Origin: UCB3 sp964415605
GTDB taxonomy: Bacteria > Chloroflexota > Anaerolineae > Epilineales > Epilineaceae
Direction of reading: 5' to 3'
NCBI GenBank assembly: GCA_964415605.1
Contig: CAYQBA010000051.1
Span: forward strand, 1 to 26,532
Length of the DNA: 26,532 nucleotides
Shown here: positions 1 through 7,095 of the stretch, in pieces
Layout of the letters: each line of letters opens with the position of its first letter
How positions within the stretch are numbered: the stretch's first letter is position 1
The notes under the pieces: model-generated
The model's input: only the letters and a program-made list of their open reading frames with translations
The model's database searches: none
What the model was told of the DNA's origin: nothing
Program-made: the position numbers and the translations under genes

Positions 1-32
1 CGGCGGGGTCGACGGCGCCGTCGACCCCGCCG
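1..32. terminator. 32-bp perfect palindrome downstream of ychF
   Basis: Bases 1-16 are the exact reverse complement of bases 17-32, centred on GGCGCC. As RNA this could form a stem of about 14 bp with a minimal loop. It lies 32 nt past the ychF stop codon in the ychF reading direction. It may be a factor-assisted or bidirectional terminator; the plus side has no U-run and the minus side lies outside the window. It touches the window edge, so the palindrome may be longer. A protein-binding site is an alternative. Confidence 0.45.
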
Positions 33-64
33 GTCTCGTTCAGGTGCCCATGCGGATCGGCGCC

Positions 65-1150
65 CTACACGTTGAAGCGCACCGTGATCACATCCCCGTC
101 CTGCACCACGTAGTCCCGCCCCTCCAGCCGCAGCTTGCCGAGCTTCTTGGCCTCGGCGAACGAGCCGCACGCCACCAGGTCCGCGTAGGCCGTCACCTCC
201 GCGCGGATGAAGCCGCGCGCCAGGTCAGAGTGGATCGCGCCGGCCGCCTCCAGCGCCGTGGCGCCGACCGGAATCGTCCACGCCCGCACCTCGGTGTCGC
301 CCGCCGTCAGGAACGAGTGCAGGCCCAGGAGCTGGTAGCTCAGCCGGATCACCCGGTCCATGCCGAGCTCCCGCACGCCGTACTCCGCCATGAACTCCGC
401 CCGCTCCGCCGCGTCGAGCTGCGCCAGTTCCATCTCCAGCCGCCCCCGGATCGTCGTCACCGCCGAGTCCGTGTGCGGGTAGGCCAGGAGCGCCGCGGCG
501 TCCGGCACGTCGACGTCGCCGGTGTTCAGCACGATCAGCATCGGCTTGGCCGTCAGGAACTGGTAGCCCCGCAGGAGCTTGCGCTCGTCCGGCGTCAGCC
601 CCATGTCGCGGATCGGCACCTCGTCCTCGAGCGCCGGCCTGACGCGCTCGAGGACCGCCTGCTCGGCCTGAAAGCGGTCGCGCTCCGCCCCTTTCGCGGA
701 CTTGCGGAGCTGGTCCACCAGCCGCTCGAGCCGCCGCTCGACGATCACGAGGTCCGACAGCACGAACTCCGCGTCGAGAATCGCGACGTCGCGCGCCGGG
801 TTCACCGAGCCGTGGGGGTGCGGGACGTTCGGGTCCTCGAACGCCCGCACGACGTGCAGGAGCGCGTCGTTCTGCGACACGGCGCCGAGGATCTCGCCCG
901 AGAGGCCGCCCTCGCTCATCCCCTTGTCCAGCCCGCCGATGTCCTTGTACTCCACCCGGGCGTACGTGACCTTCTTCGGCTTGAAGATCGACGCCAGCGT
1001 GTCGATGCGCGGGTCCGGCACCTCGACGACGGCCTGGTGCACCGCGAACTGCCCGCTGCTGAACGCCTCGGTCTCGACGTGGCCACGCGTCAGGGCGTTG
1101 AACACGGTGGTCTTGGAGCTGTTGGGCAGCCCGACGATCCCGATGAGCAT
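65..1150 (-). CDS. ychF: YchF/OLA1-family ribosome-associated ATPase
   Basis: 361 aa, the normal length for YchF (about 363). YchF is an Obg-related P-loop NTPase that prefers ATP, binds ribosomes and affects stress responses; it acts in the cytosol. The protein starts MLIGIVGLPN and ends QDGDVITVRFNV, matching the conserved C-terminal TGS domain (LEGRDYVVQDGD). The G1 loop is GLPNSSKTT at residues 7-15, whereas E. coli-type YchF has GLPNVGKST, so the P-loop glycine before Lys is Ser here. The start at 1150 is chosen because it opens directly with the G1 strand and has an upstream GGGGAGAGGA Shine-Dalgarno stretch; longer in-frame extensions are low-complexity. The gene is divergent from the secreted-protein gene at 1314. 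Confidence 0.95.
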   Translation of the reverse strand: MLIGIVGLPNSSKTTVFNALTRGHVETEAFSSGQFAVHQAVVEVPDPRIDTLASIFKPKKVTYARVEYKDIGGLDKGMSEGGLSGEILGAVSQNDALLHVVRAFEDPNVPHPHGSVNPARDVAILDAEFVLSDLVIVERRLERLVDQLRKSAKGAERDRFQAEQAVLERVRPALEDEVPIRDMGLTPDERKLLRGYQFLTAKPMLIVLNTGDVDVPDAAALLAYPHTDSAVTTIRGRLEMELAQLDAAERAEFMAEYGVRELGMDRVIRLSYQLLGLHSFLTAGDTEVRAWTIPVGATALEAAGAIHSDLARGFIRAEVTAYADLVACGSFAEAKKLGKLRLEGRDYVVQDGDVITVRFNV

Positions 1151-1220
1151 GCTGGTCCTCTCCCCATACGCACAGACGCCGGCGCCCGGGCGCCGGCATC
1201 GCAGACGGTTTCGGCCGTCC

Positions 1221-1226
1221 ATTATA
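1221..1226 (-). promoter_or_regulatory. Predicted -10 box of ychF
   Basis: The minus strand reads TATAAT here, a perfect -10, in an AT-richer island between the divergent genes ychF and the one at 1314. No good -35 was found at 16-18 bp; the nearest is TGGCAA. A start near 1214 would give a 5' leader of about 64 nt. Confidence 0.45.
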
Positions 1227-1243
1227 CCGCCCGCATCGCCCTG

Positions 1244-1291
1244 TTGCCATCCCTCGGTGAATGTGCTATCTATAGTTACTAAATTGTTTAG
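1244..1291 (+). promoter_or_regulatory. Candidate promoter region of the secreted protein gene at 1314
   Basis: TTGCCA at 1244-1249 is followed 17 nt later by TATCTA (1267-1272), preceded by TGC as in an extended -10; TATAGT at 1271-1276 is an alternative -10. Just downstream, CTAAA (1279-1283) and TTTAG (1287-1291) form a small inverted repeat with a 3-nt gap. This is the most AT-rich spot in the first 3 kb. Which hexamer is used cannot be settled by eye. Confidence 0.35.
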
Positions 1292-1313
1292 AGCCCGCTC
1301 GAAGGTGACGACC

Positions 1314-2657
1314 ATGACCATGCGCAGCGACCTCCCCGATCCCGCGCCCGCTCGCAACCGGATCGACCCCTGCCCCGCTTCCGCCGTCCGCTCCGGCTTT
1401 CGCGCCCGCCTGGCCGTCGCCCGTGTCGCCGTCGTGCTCTCGGCCGTGGCGCTCTGGGCCTCGGGGCTCCCCGGCGCCGCCGACGACGTGCGGGCGCAGC
1501 CCATCGGCGACGCACCCGCGCCAGGGCTGCGGCCCGTCGAGCCCGCGGCAATCGCAGCGGCGCTGGCGGTCAACCCGCTCCCGGCGCGGGTCGCCGCCGA
1601 TGACGGCGCGACTGCGGACGCGGCCCCGGCCGTGGCCGCGGACCTCGCGGGTGACGCCAACCCCGTGCCGCTGGCGGCCGTCGACGAGACCACCGTCATC
1701 GACACCTTCGAGCGCGCCGACTGGCCGGCCGGCAGCACCGGCGACTCGCGCTGGCTGCCGCAGACGCTGCTGGACCTGCGCCAGCCGACCGGCGGCCGGC
1801 GCTGGGCGTCCACGACGTGTCAGGCCGCCGACGGCGCGCGCGCGCTGTGCCCCATCTGCGGCGGCCCGGGCGGCGCCGGCTATCGCTGCGGCGACGACTA
1901 CCCGGCCGACACCAGCCCGTCGGTGCTCCTGCGGCTCGACCTCTCCAGGCGCCAGAACATGGAGCGCCTCGACCTCGTGATGGACATCTGGGCCGACGCG
2001 GCGCCCGACGAAGGCGTGTTCGTCAATTATGTCGAATATGACCCCGCCGGCGACGTCGCCCAGCGCCGGCCGATCTACTCGGCCACGGGCCGGTTGAGCG
2101 CCTGGGCACGTGGGCAGCGGCTGAACCTCCTGGCGGTGCGCGACGCCCTCGACCCCGCCTGGCGCGCCAGTCTGGCCGGCCGCGTGGTGCACCTCGAGCT
2201 GCTGTTCCACAGCCGGGCGGCGACGCCGCCAGGCGACGGCATCTTCGTCGACAACCTGCGGCTTGTCAGCCGCGCGGCGACCGTGCCGGTCACGCCCGTG
2301 CCCACCCCGTCCGTCGGGTCGGTGTACTGCCCGGCCGGGTCCACCTGCGGCTCGCTGCAGGTCGAGGCGTTCATCGACTACCGCTGCGACGGCAACTACC
2401 AGCAGGGCGTCGACCGCAAGCTCGGCCGGCAGTGGGTCGAGGTGCTCGCCGGCACCACGCCGCTCGGCGCGTTCACCAAGGCGTCGGGCAGCACGTTCTT
2501 CCGCCTGCCGATCGACCAGCCGATGACCGCCACGTTCACGCTCCCCGCCGGGCACAAGATGTGCGCCAACTCGCCGAACCCGCTCACGCTCACGGCATCG
2601 GACTTCGGCCGCAGCCAGCGCAAGAAGATCCGCTTCCGGGTGGTGCCGCAGCGCTGA
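1314..2657 (+). CDS. Secreted beta-sandwich protein of unknown function
   Basis: 447 aa. The start at 1314 has GAAGG 8 nt upstream; in-frame sequence further upstream overlaps ychF antisense and is discarded. A basic N-terminus is followed by a hydrophobic segment at residues 33-52, so the protein is exported or anchored by an uncleaved helix. An Ala/Pro-rich stretch runs to about 125. From about 128 to 320 (starting DTFERADWPAG, ending GIFVDNLRLV) lies a domain with the look of the MAM/carbohydrate-binding-like beta-sandwiches found in immune-inhibitor-A-type secreted proteins; it holds a CPIC pair and further cysteines that may form disulfides. A short TPVPTP linker leads to a C-terminal domain (about 335-447) resembling SdrD_B/prealbumin-like modules. 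No catalytic motif is visible. Family placement is inferred from pattern only. Confidence 0.8.
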   Translation: MTMRSDLPDPAPARNRIDPCPASAVRSGFRARLAVARVAVVLSAVALWASGLPGAADDVRAQPIGDAPAPGLRPVEPAAIAAALAVNPLPARVAADDGATADAAPAVAADLAGDANPVPLAAVDETTVIDTFERADWPAGSTGDSRWLPQTLLDLRQPTGGRRWASTTCQAADGARALCPICGGPGGAGYRCGDDYPADTSPSVLLRLDLSRRQNMERLDLVMDIWADAAPDEGVFVNYVEYDPAGDVAQRRPIYSATGRLSAWARGQRLNLLAVRDALDPAWRASLAGRVVHLELLFHSRAATPPGDGIFVDNLRLVSRAATVPVTPVPTPSVGSVYCPAGSTCGSLQVEAFIDYRCDGNYQQGVDRKLGRQWVEVLAGTTPLGAFTKASGSTFFRLPIDQPMTATFTLPAGHKMCANSPNPLTLTASDFGRSQRKKIRFRVVPQR

Positions 2658-2685
2658 CGCGGCGGGTTGAGGGACGGATCGGGCC

Positions 2686-2712
2686 GACCGGCGCTTGCCG
2701 CGCAGGCCGGTC
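2686..2712 (+). terminator. Hairpin after the secreted protein gene
   Basis: GACCGGC (2686-2692) and GCCGGTC (2706-2712) are perfect 7-bp arms around a 13-nt loop, 29 nt after the stop at 2657. There is no T-tract, so this is at best a weak or factor-dependent terminator between this gene and mscL. Confidence 0.3.
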
Positions 2713-2813
2713 TGAGCGATCATACCGTCGCGCTCGGATGCGCCAGATGCCTTGCGCGATGGCCTCGTGACCGAGCGATCCGGCTCCATCCCACAAAGGA
2801 CGGTCAATCCCCC

Positions 2814-3221
2814 ATGCAGGCGTTCAAGGCGTTCATCATGCAGGGCAACGTCGTCGACCTGGCCGTCGGCTTCATCGTCGGCGCGGCGTTCACGTCGGTG
2901 GTCGAGTCGCTGGTCAAGGACATCCTCATGCCGCCGCTGGGGCTGCTCCTGAACGGCGTCGACTTCTCGAACCTCTTCGTCAACCTCTCGGGCGGCGACT
3001 ACGCGACGCTCGCCGCGGCGCAGGCGGCCGGGGCCGCCACGCTGAACTACGGGCGGTTCATCAACAGCGTGATCGCGTTCCTCATCACGGCGCTGGCCGT
3101 GTTCCTGGTCGTCAAGCAGGTCGAGCGCCTGGTGCCAAAGGAAGCGGAGGCAGCGGCGCCGGGCCTGACCCTGGACCAGCAGCTCCTGACGGAGATCCGC
3201 GACAGCGTGAAGGGGCGCTGA
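2814..3221 (+). CDS. mscL: Large-conductance mechanosensitive channel MscL
   Basis: 135 aa, typical for MscL (130-150). MscL is a homopentameric inner-membrane channel that opens under membrane tension and releases solutes during hypo-osmotic shock. The N-terminal amphipathic helix and TM1 are clear (FIMQGNVVDLAVGFIVGAAF, then VKDILMPP). TM2 is INSVIAFLITALAVFLVVKQ, followed by the charged cytoplasmic bundle (LLTEIRDSVK). The start at 2814 fits the conserved N-terminus; AAAGGA at 2795-2800 is a rather distant Shine-Dalgarno (13 nt). An in-frame extension to 2667 has no family similarity. The gene converges on metG with only 19 nt between the stops. Confidence 0.96.
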   Translation: MQAFKAFIMQGNVVDLAVGFIVGAAFTSVVESLVKDILMPPLGLLLNGVDFSNLFVNLSGGDYATLAAAQAAGAATLNYGRFINSVIAFLITALAVFLVVKQVERLVPKEAEAAAPGLTLDQQLLTEIRDSVKGR

Positions 3222-3222
3222 G

Positions 3223-3241
3223 GCGGGCAGCGTGCGCCCGC
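3223..3241. terminator. Small shared hairpin between mscL and metG
   Basis: GCGGGC (3223-3228) pairs with GCCCGC (3236-3241) around a 7-nt loop, filling the 19-nt gap between the convergent stops of mscL and metG. Its position suggests a bidirectional transcription end, but no T-run is present on either side. Confidence 0.35.
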
Positions 3242-4866
3242 TACGCCGCCTCGACCGGCAGCTCGATCTTCGGGAACAGAACGCCGCCCGGCCGGACGAC
3301 CGTGCCGGGCGGGAGACCGCCCCAGCGCGCGGCGCCCGGCCATGCCCCGGCCGCGCCGGGTGCCACGCCGAGCTGCTCGAAGATCCCGGCGGCCGCCTTG
3401 GGGATGAACGGCTGGCAGAACCAGGCCGCCAGGCGCAGCGTCTCGGCCAGGCCGTACAGCGTGGTGGCGAGCCGCGCCTCGGCGTCGGCGGCCTCGGCAG
3501 GATCGGCGCTCTTGCGGCGCTTGGCCAGGGTCCAGGGTTCCACGGCCACGACGTGCTTGTTGGCGACGTCGACGACGTCCCAGATGGCGGCCATGGCCTC
3601 GTGGGTCTGGAAGCGCGCCATCGCGGCGTCGACGCGCGCGGCGAGACCGTCGCCGGCATCGCGCAGGGCGTGGTCGCCAGCCCCCCATGATTCGGGCGCG
3701 GCCGGGGCCGGCACCGCGCCGTCGCAATAGCGGCCGATCATCCCGAGCGTCCGGCTGAGCAGGTTGCCGAGCTGGTCCGCCAGGTCGGCGTTGCAGGCGC
3801 GGATGAACCGCTCCAGCGCGAAGTCGCCGTCGTCGGTGGACCGGATCTGGCGCAGCAGGTAGTAGCGCAGGGCATCGGAGCCGTAGGCGTCGGCCAGGCC
3901 CACCGGGTCGATGACGTTGCCGAGCGACTTGCTGATCTTGACGCCCTCGACGGTCAGGAAGCCGTGGACGAACAGGTCGGTCGGCAGCGCCAGGCCCGCC
4001 GAGAGCAGCATGGCCGGCCAGTAAACCGCGTGGAAGCGGATGATGTCCTTGCCGACGACGTGCACGCGGCCGGCGCTCTCGGCCCAGAAGCGCTGGAAGC
4101 GCGGTCCGTCCGCGGCGTAATCCAGGGCCGTGATGTAGTTGCCGAGCGCGTCGAACCAGACGTACATCACCTGGTCGGGGTCGCCGGGCACCGGCACGCC
4201 CCAGCCGTGGGCGCGCGCCTGGGAACGTGAGATGCTGAAGTCCGCCAGGCCGCCGCGGATGAAGCTCAGGACCTCGTTGCGGCGTGTCTCGGGCTCGATC
4301 CGAAAGCGGCCGGACGTGATGGCGTCCTCGATGGCCGCCGCATGGCGCGACAGGCGGAAGAAGTAGTTCTCCTCCTCGACCTCGTCGGGCACGGTGCGGT
4401 GGACAGGGCAGAGGCCGCCGTCGAGCTCGCTCTCGGCGTAGAACTGCTCGCAGCCGACGCAGTACAGGCCGCGGTAGGCGCGCTTGTAGATGTCGCCGGC
4501 GCGGTCGCACGCTCCCCAGAGGCGCCAGACGCCGGCACGGTGGCGTTCTTCGGCGCTGGTGCGGATGAAGTCGTCGAACGACAGGTCCAGCGGCGCGCGC
4601 AGGCCGAGGAACAGCCGGGAGTTGCGCGCCACGAGGTCGGCCGGCGACACGCCTTCGCGCTCGGCGGCCTGGACGTTCTTGAGGCTGTTCTCGTCGGTGC
4701 CGGTCAGGAACCAGACATCGTCGCCCCGCAGCCGCCGGTAGCGCGCGAGCGCGTCGGTGACGACGTACTCGAGCGCATGGCCGACATGCGGCTGGGCGTT
4801 GACGTACGGGATGGCCGTGGTGATGAACCACGGCGCGGGAGCCGGGCCGCCTTGGGGTGTGGACAT
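3241..4866 (-). CDS. metG: Methionine-tRNA ligase
   Basis: 541 aa class I synthetase that charges tRNA(Met) with methionine in the cytosol. The HIGH motif is HVGH at residues 27-30 and the KMSKS motif is KISKS at 310-314. A zinc knuckle CVGC (136-139) pairs with CPVH (153-156), a single CxxC/CxxH site. The C-terminal anticodon-binding helical domain is present (WTLAKR, FCQPFIPKAA). There is no C-terminal EMAP/Trbp111-like tRNA-binding domain, so this is the short form. The start at 4866 is the only ATG shortly before the first conserved strand (WFITTAIPYVNAQPHVGH). It has no Shine-Dalgarno; instead TATACT ends 7 nt before the ATG, suggesting a leaderless transcript. The vWA gene upstream ends 37 nt away on the same strand. 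Confidence 0.96.
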   Translation of the reverse strand: MSTPQGGPAPAPWFITTAIPYVNAQPHVGHALEYVVTDALARYRRLRGDDVWFLTGTDENSLKNVQAAEREGVSPADLVARNSRLFLGLRAPLDLSFDDFIRTSAEERHRAGVWRLWGACDRAGDIYKRAYRGLYCVGCEQFYAESELDGGLCPVHRTVPDEVEEENYFFRLSRHAAAIEDAITSGRFRIEPETRRNEVLSFIRGGLADFSISRSQARAHGWGVPVPGDPDQVMYVWFDALGNYITALDYAADGPRFQRFWAESAGRVHVVGKDIIRFHAVYWPAMLLSAGLALPTDLFVHGFLTVEGVKISKSLGNVIDPVGLADAYGSDALRYYLLRQIRSTDDGDFALERFIRACNADLADQLGNLLSRTLGMIGRYCDGAVPAPAAPESWGAGDHALRDAGDGLAARVDAAMARFQTHEAMAAIWDVVDVANKHVVAVEPWTLAKRRKSADPAEAADAEARLATTLYGLAETLRLAAWFCQPFIPKAAAGIFEQLGVAPGAAGAWPGAARWGGLPPGTVVRPGGVLFPKIELPVEAA

Positions 4867-4873
4867 GGCGGCA

Positions 4874-4903
4874 AGTATATCGGCTCCCGCGCCGGCGTTC
4901 CAA
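4874..4903 (-). promoter_or_regulatory. Predicted leaderless promoter of metG
   Basis: On the minus strand TTGGAA (4903-4898) is followed by an 18-nt spacer and TATACT (4879-4874). The -10 ends 7 nt before the metG ATG, so transcription should begin at or within a base or two of the start codon. No Shine-Dalgarno lies in the gap. The -35 abuts the stop codon of the upstream vWA gene. Confidence 0.5.
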
Positions 4904-6898
4904 TCACGGCCCGTCGCAGGCGATCTTCTCGGCGATCTGGGCGTAGACGTGCGCAAGCCCGTCGGCATCGTCGACGCCGATGAAGCGGGCCACGTCGCCC
5001 GCCACGTCCGCCATGAGGGCGCGGTCGACCTCGTCGCCGACCCCGATGACGAACACGGTGGCGACGGCGCGCGCCGCGGCGCCGGCGGCGCGGACGGCAT
5101 CGGGCGTGGTCTGCGTGGGCAGGCCGTCGGTGAGGAGGACGATCGCCCGGCGGCTGCCGGGCCGCGCGGCGGGCCCGGTGAGCACCGCGGTGGCGGCGTC
5201 GAGCGCGAGGTCGATGCGCGTCCACGACGCGAGATCGATCCCGTCGATGCCGGTCTTGAGCGCGGCGCGGTCGCCGGTGAGGGGCACGAGGGTGTGGGCA
5301 GCCGAGTTGAACGCCACCACGGCCGCCTGGTCGACGGGTCGCATGAGGTCGACGAAGCGCCGGGCGCCGTCCTGCGCGGCGGCGATGCGCGTGCTGCCGG
5401 ACAGCGTGGCGGTGCGCATGCTGGTCGAGGCGTCGATGACCAGTACGGCATCGACCGGCCGGTCGAGGTCGACGCACCGGCTGAGGTTGAGGATCGGCAG
5501 GTAGATCGGCCGCGGCCGCGGCGTGGGGGTGGCGGTGGGCGTGGGCGTGTCGGTCGGCGTCGGCGTGTGTGTGGGGGTATGGGAAGGCGTGTTCGTCGGC
5601 GTGGGCGTGGGCGTATCGGTCGGCGTCGGCGTCGGGGTGTCGGTCGGGGTGGGCGTGACGACAACGACGCCGGGGCACTCGTCGGGCACCGTCAGGACAG
5701 CCGTGGGCATGACGAACGAGCCGAGGTTGTTGCGGCTGTCGCGGAACGAGACGAGGTTGGCGGCGGCCACGGTGTAGGTCTGGACGGCCAGGGGCGCGAC
5801 GTGGTAGCCCATCGAGATGCCGTCGGTCGGCGCGAACGCGAAATCCCAGCGCAGCTTGCGGTTCGTCTCGTCCCACTCCGCGTCGGGCCACACGCTTTCC
5901 TGCAAGAGGAACAGGTTCTCGGGCAGCGTCTCCTCGATGACCAGCGAGCGCAGCTTGATCTCCTTGACGTCCTTGGCGATCTGCTGGAAGATGCGCTTGA
6001 GGCCGCCGGTGCCCTGCGACTCGAAGTAGTAGCGGCTTGAGCTGGCCACGCGGCGCATGGCGGTGCAGCCACCGGCGGTTCCGTTCTCGATGCACACGGC
6101 GACGACGAGAATGCCGTCGCTCTTGGCTTGGTTGGCGGGCGGGATGGCGGAGTCGGGCGGGCGGGTCTGGCCGCCGTCGGACAGCACGACCATGACCTCG
6201 ACGGGCTGGCCGACGACGTCGTCGCGGCCGTCGCGCAGCTCGCTGTGGGCCATGCTGATGGAGTCGGCGAGGTTGTCCTCGCCGCCGGCGTTGAGGCTCC
6301 CGATGCGCCCGCGGGCCTGGGTGGCGTTGTTGGTCAGCTTGAGGTCGCGTGTGGGCCGGGGGCCGTGGGACACGAGGCCGATCTTGACGTTGGGGCTCTC
6401 GCGCATGTCGAGCGCGTCGATCAGGGCGTTGGCGGCGGTCTTGGCGTCGCGGATGCCCTGCCCGATCATCGAGCCGGATCGGTCGATGCTCAGCATGACG
6501 TGCAGCGGCGCGGCTTCGCACGACGCACGCACCGTGAGGGTGACGGCGGCGGTGTGGCAGCGCAGGATCGACGAAGGGCCGATGAGGCGGGTCGAGAGCG
6601 GCTTGCCGGTGGCGGGATCGAGGTCGCTGCAGCTGCTCTCATCGTCGAGGGCGGCGGGGACGAGGGGCGCCGCCGGCACGGCGGGAGCGGCGGACACCGC
6701 TGGACGCGCGGCGCTGGCGGGGCCGGTGTCGGCCGCGGGTCGGGATGCGGGCGCGGCGACCGGAGCCGGGGCCGACGCGCCATCGGCGGGGACCGCGGGC
6801 ACGGCGCGGGCGAGCGCGGCGGGCGGCAGCAGTCCGGCCGCGAGGCCCACGGCGACGGCGGCGATGGTGGTCACGGCAAGGCGGAAGCGTTGGTTCAT
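4904..6898 (-). CDS. Secreted protein with two vWA domains and a Thr-Pro linker
   Basis: 664 aa. Residues 1-30 form a signal peptide (basic MNQRFR, then a hydrophobic core ending ALARA). An Ala/Pro-rich stretch to about 85 leads to vWA domain 1 with the MIDAS motif DRSGSM at 139-144, followed by a beta-rich region to about 405. A low-complexity TPTPT(D/N) linker spans about 415-464, then the motif IYLPIL (465-470), then vWA domain 2 with DASTSM at 489-494, PLTGDRAAL and LLTDGLP. vWA domains bind ligands or protein partners through a divalent metal. The start at 6898 has AGGGGG 6 nt upstream; the extension to 7102 runs into the promoter region. Probably a surface or extracellular adhesion/scaffold protein; no enzyme motif is visible. 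The C-terminal vWA resembles that of the protein at 10804-12615. Confidence 0.9.
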   Translation of the reverse strand: MNQRFRLAVTTIAAVAVGLAAGLLPPAALARAVPAVPADGASAPAPVAAPASRPAADTGPASAARPAVSAAPAVPAAPLVPAALDDESSCSDLDPATGKPLSTRLIGPSSILRCHTAAVTLTVRASCEAAPLHVMLSIDRSGSMIGQGIRDAKTAANALIDALDMRESPNVKIGLVSHGPRPTRDLKLTNNATQARGRIGSLNAGGEDNLADSISMAHSELRDGRDDVVGQPVEVMVVLSDGGQTRPPDSAIPPANQAKSDGILVVAVCIENGTAGGCTAMRRVASSSRYYFESQGTGGLKRIFQQIAKDVKEIKLRSLVIEETLPENLFLLQESVWPDAEWDETNRKLRWDFAFAPTDGISMGYHVAPLAVQTYTVAAANLVSFRDSRNNLGSFVMPTAVLTVPDECPGVVVVTPTPTDTPTPTPTDTPTPTPTNTPSHTPTHTPTPTDTPTPTATPTPRPRPIYLPILNLSRCVDLDRPVDAVLVIDASTSMRTATLSGSTRIAAAQDGARRFVDLMRPVDQAAVVAFNSAAHTLVPLTGDRAALKTGIDGIDLASWTRIDLALDAATAVLTGPAARPGSRRAIVLLTDGLPTQTTPDAVRAAGAAARAVATVFVIGVGDEVDRALMADVAGDVARFIGVDDADGLAHVYAQIAEKIACDGP
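5507..5656 (-). repeat. Degenerate repeat coding for the TPTPT linker
   Basis: About 150 bp of near-repeating 6- to 12-bp GT/GC-rich units (on plus: GTCGGCGTGGGCGTG-like) encode the Thr-Pro linker between the two vWA domains. Such tracts may change length by slippage. Confidence 0.7.
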
Positions 6899-6950
6899 GG
6901 CGCACCCCCTGGTCTGAGGTTTGGACGAATCTGACCGACTTGACGACGAA

Positions 6951-6959
6951 ATTCTAGCA
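6951..6959 (-). promoter_or_regulatory. Extended -10 promoter of the double-vWA gene
   Basis: The minus strand reads TGC followed by TAGAAT (6956-6951), an extended -10 hexamer, giving a predicted leader of about 46 nt before the start at 6898. The best -35 at 18 nt is only TTCCAA. A perfect TTGACA lies at 6990-6985, but 28 nt from this -10, so it is not a normal partner. Confidence 0.4.
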
Positions 6960-7013
6960 CCAATTTCAGCGGTTTTGGAAGGAATGTCAAGTTGAGCGGG
7001 ATCGGCAGGGGTC

Positions 7014-7042
7014 TTGGCAATCGGGGGTGGGGTCTCTAGAAT
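7014..7042 (+). promoter_or_regulatory. Sigma-70-type promoter of the DtxR-family gene
   Basis: TTGGCA (7014-7019), a 17-nt spacer and TAGAAT (7037-7042) each match consensus at 5 of 6 positions. Transcription would start near 7049, about 47 nt before the GTG at 7096 and directly before the palindrome at 7053-7066. Confidence 0.65.
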
Positions 7043-7052
7043 TCGGGTGGAT

Positions 7053-7066
7053 TTAGCCCGGGCTAA
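7053..7066. promoter_or_regulatory. Perfect 14-bp palindrome, likely DtxR/MntR operator
   Basis: TTAGCCCGGGCTAA is its own reverse complement; adding two bases on each side extends it to 18 bp with one mismatched pair. It overlaps the first transcribed bases of the regulator gene. Its TTAG...CTAA ends recall DtxR/IdeR operators, which begin TTAGG and end CCTAA. The placement fits metal-dependent autorepression. It also lies about 110 nt upstream of the divergent vWA gene's predicted start. Confidence 0.65.
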
Positions 7067-7095
7067 TTGACGGTGGACACTCAGCGGAGCGAAAC

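Noticed and set aside
5515..5660. Possible CRISPR or minisatellite array
   Set aside because: The units are short, degenerate and without spacers; they code in frame for a Thr-Pro linker.
6951..6990. TTGACA (6990-6985) with TAGAAT (6956-6951) as one promoter
   Set aside because: The spacer is 28 nt, too long; only the extended -10 was kept.
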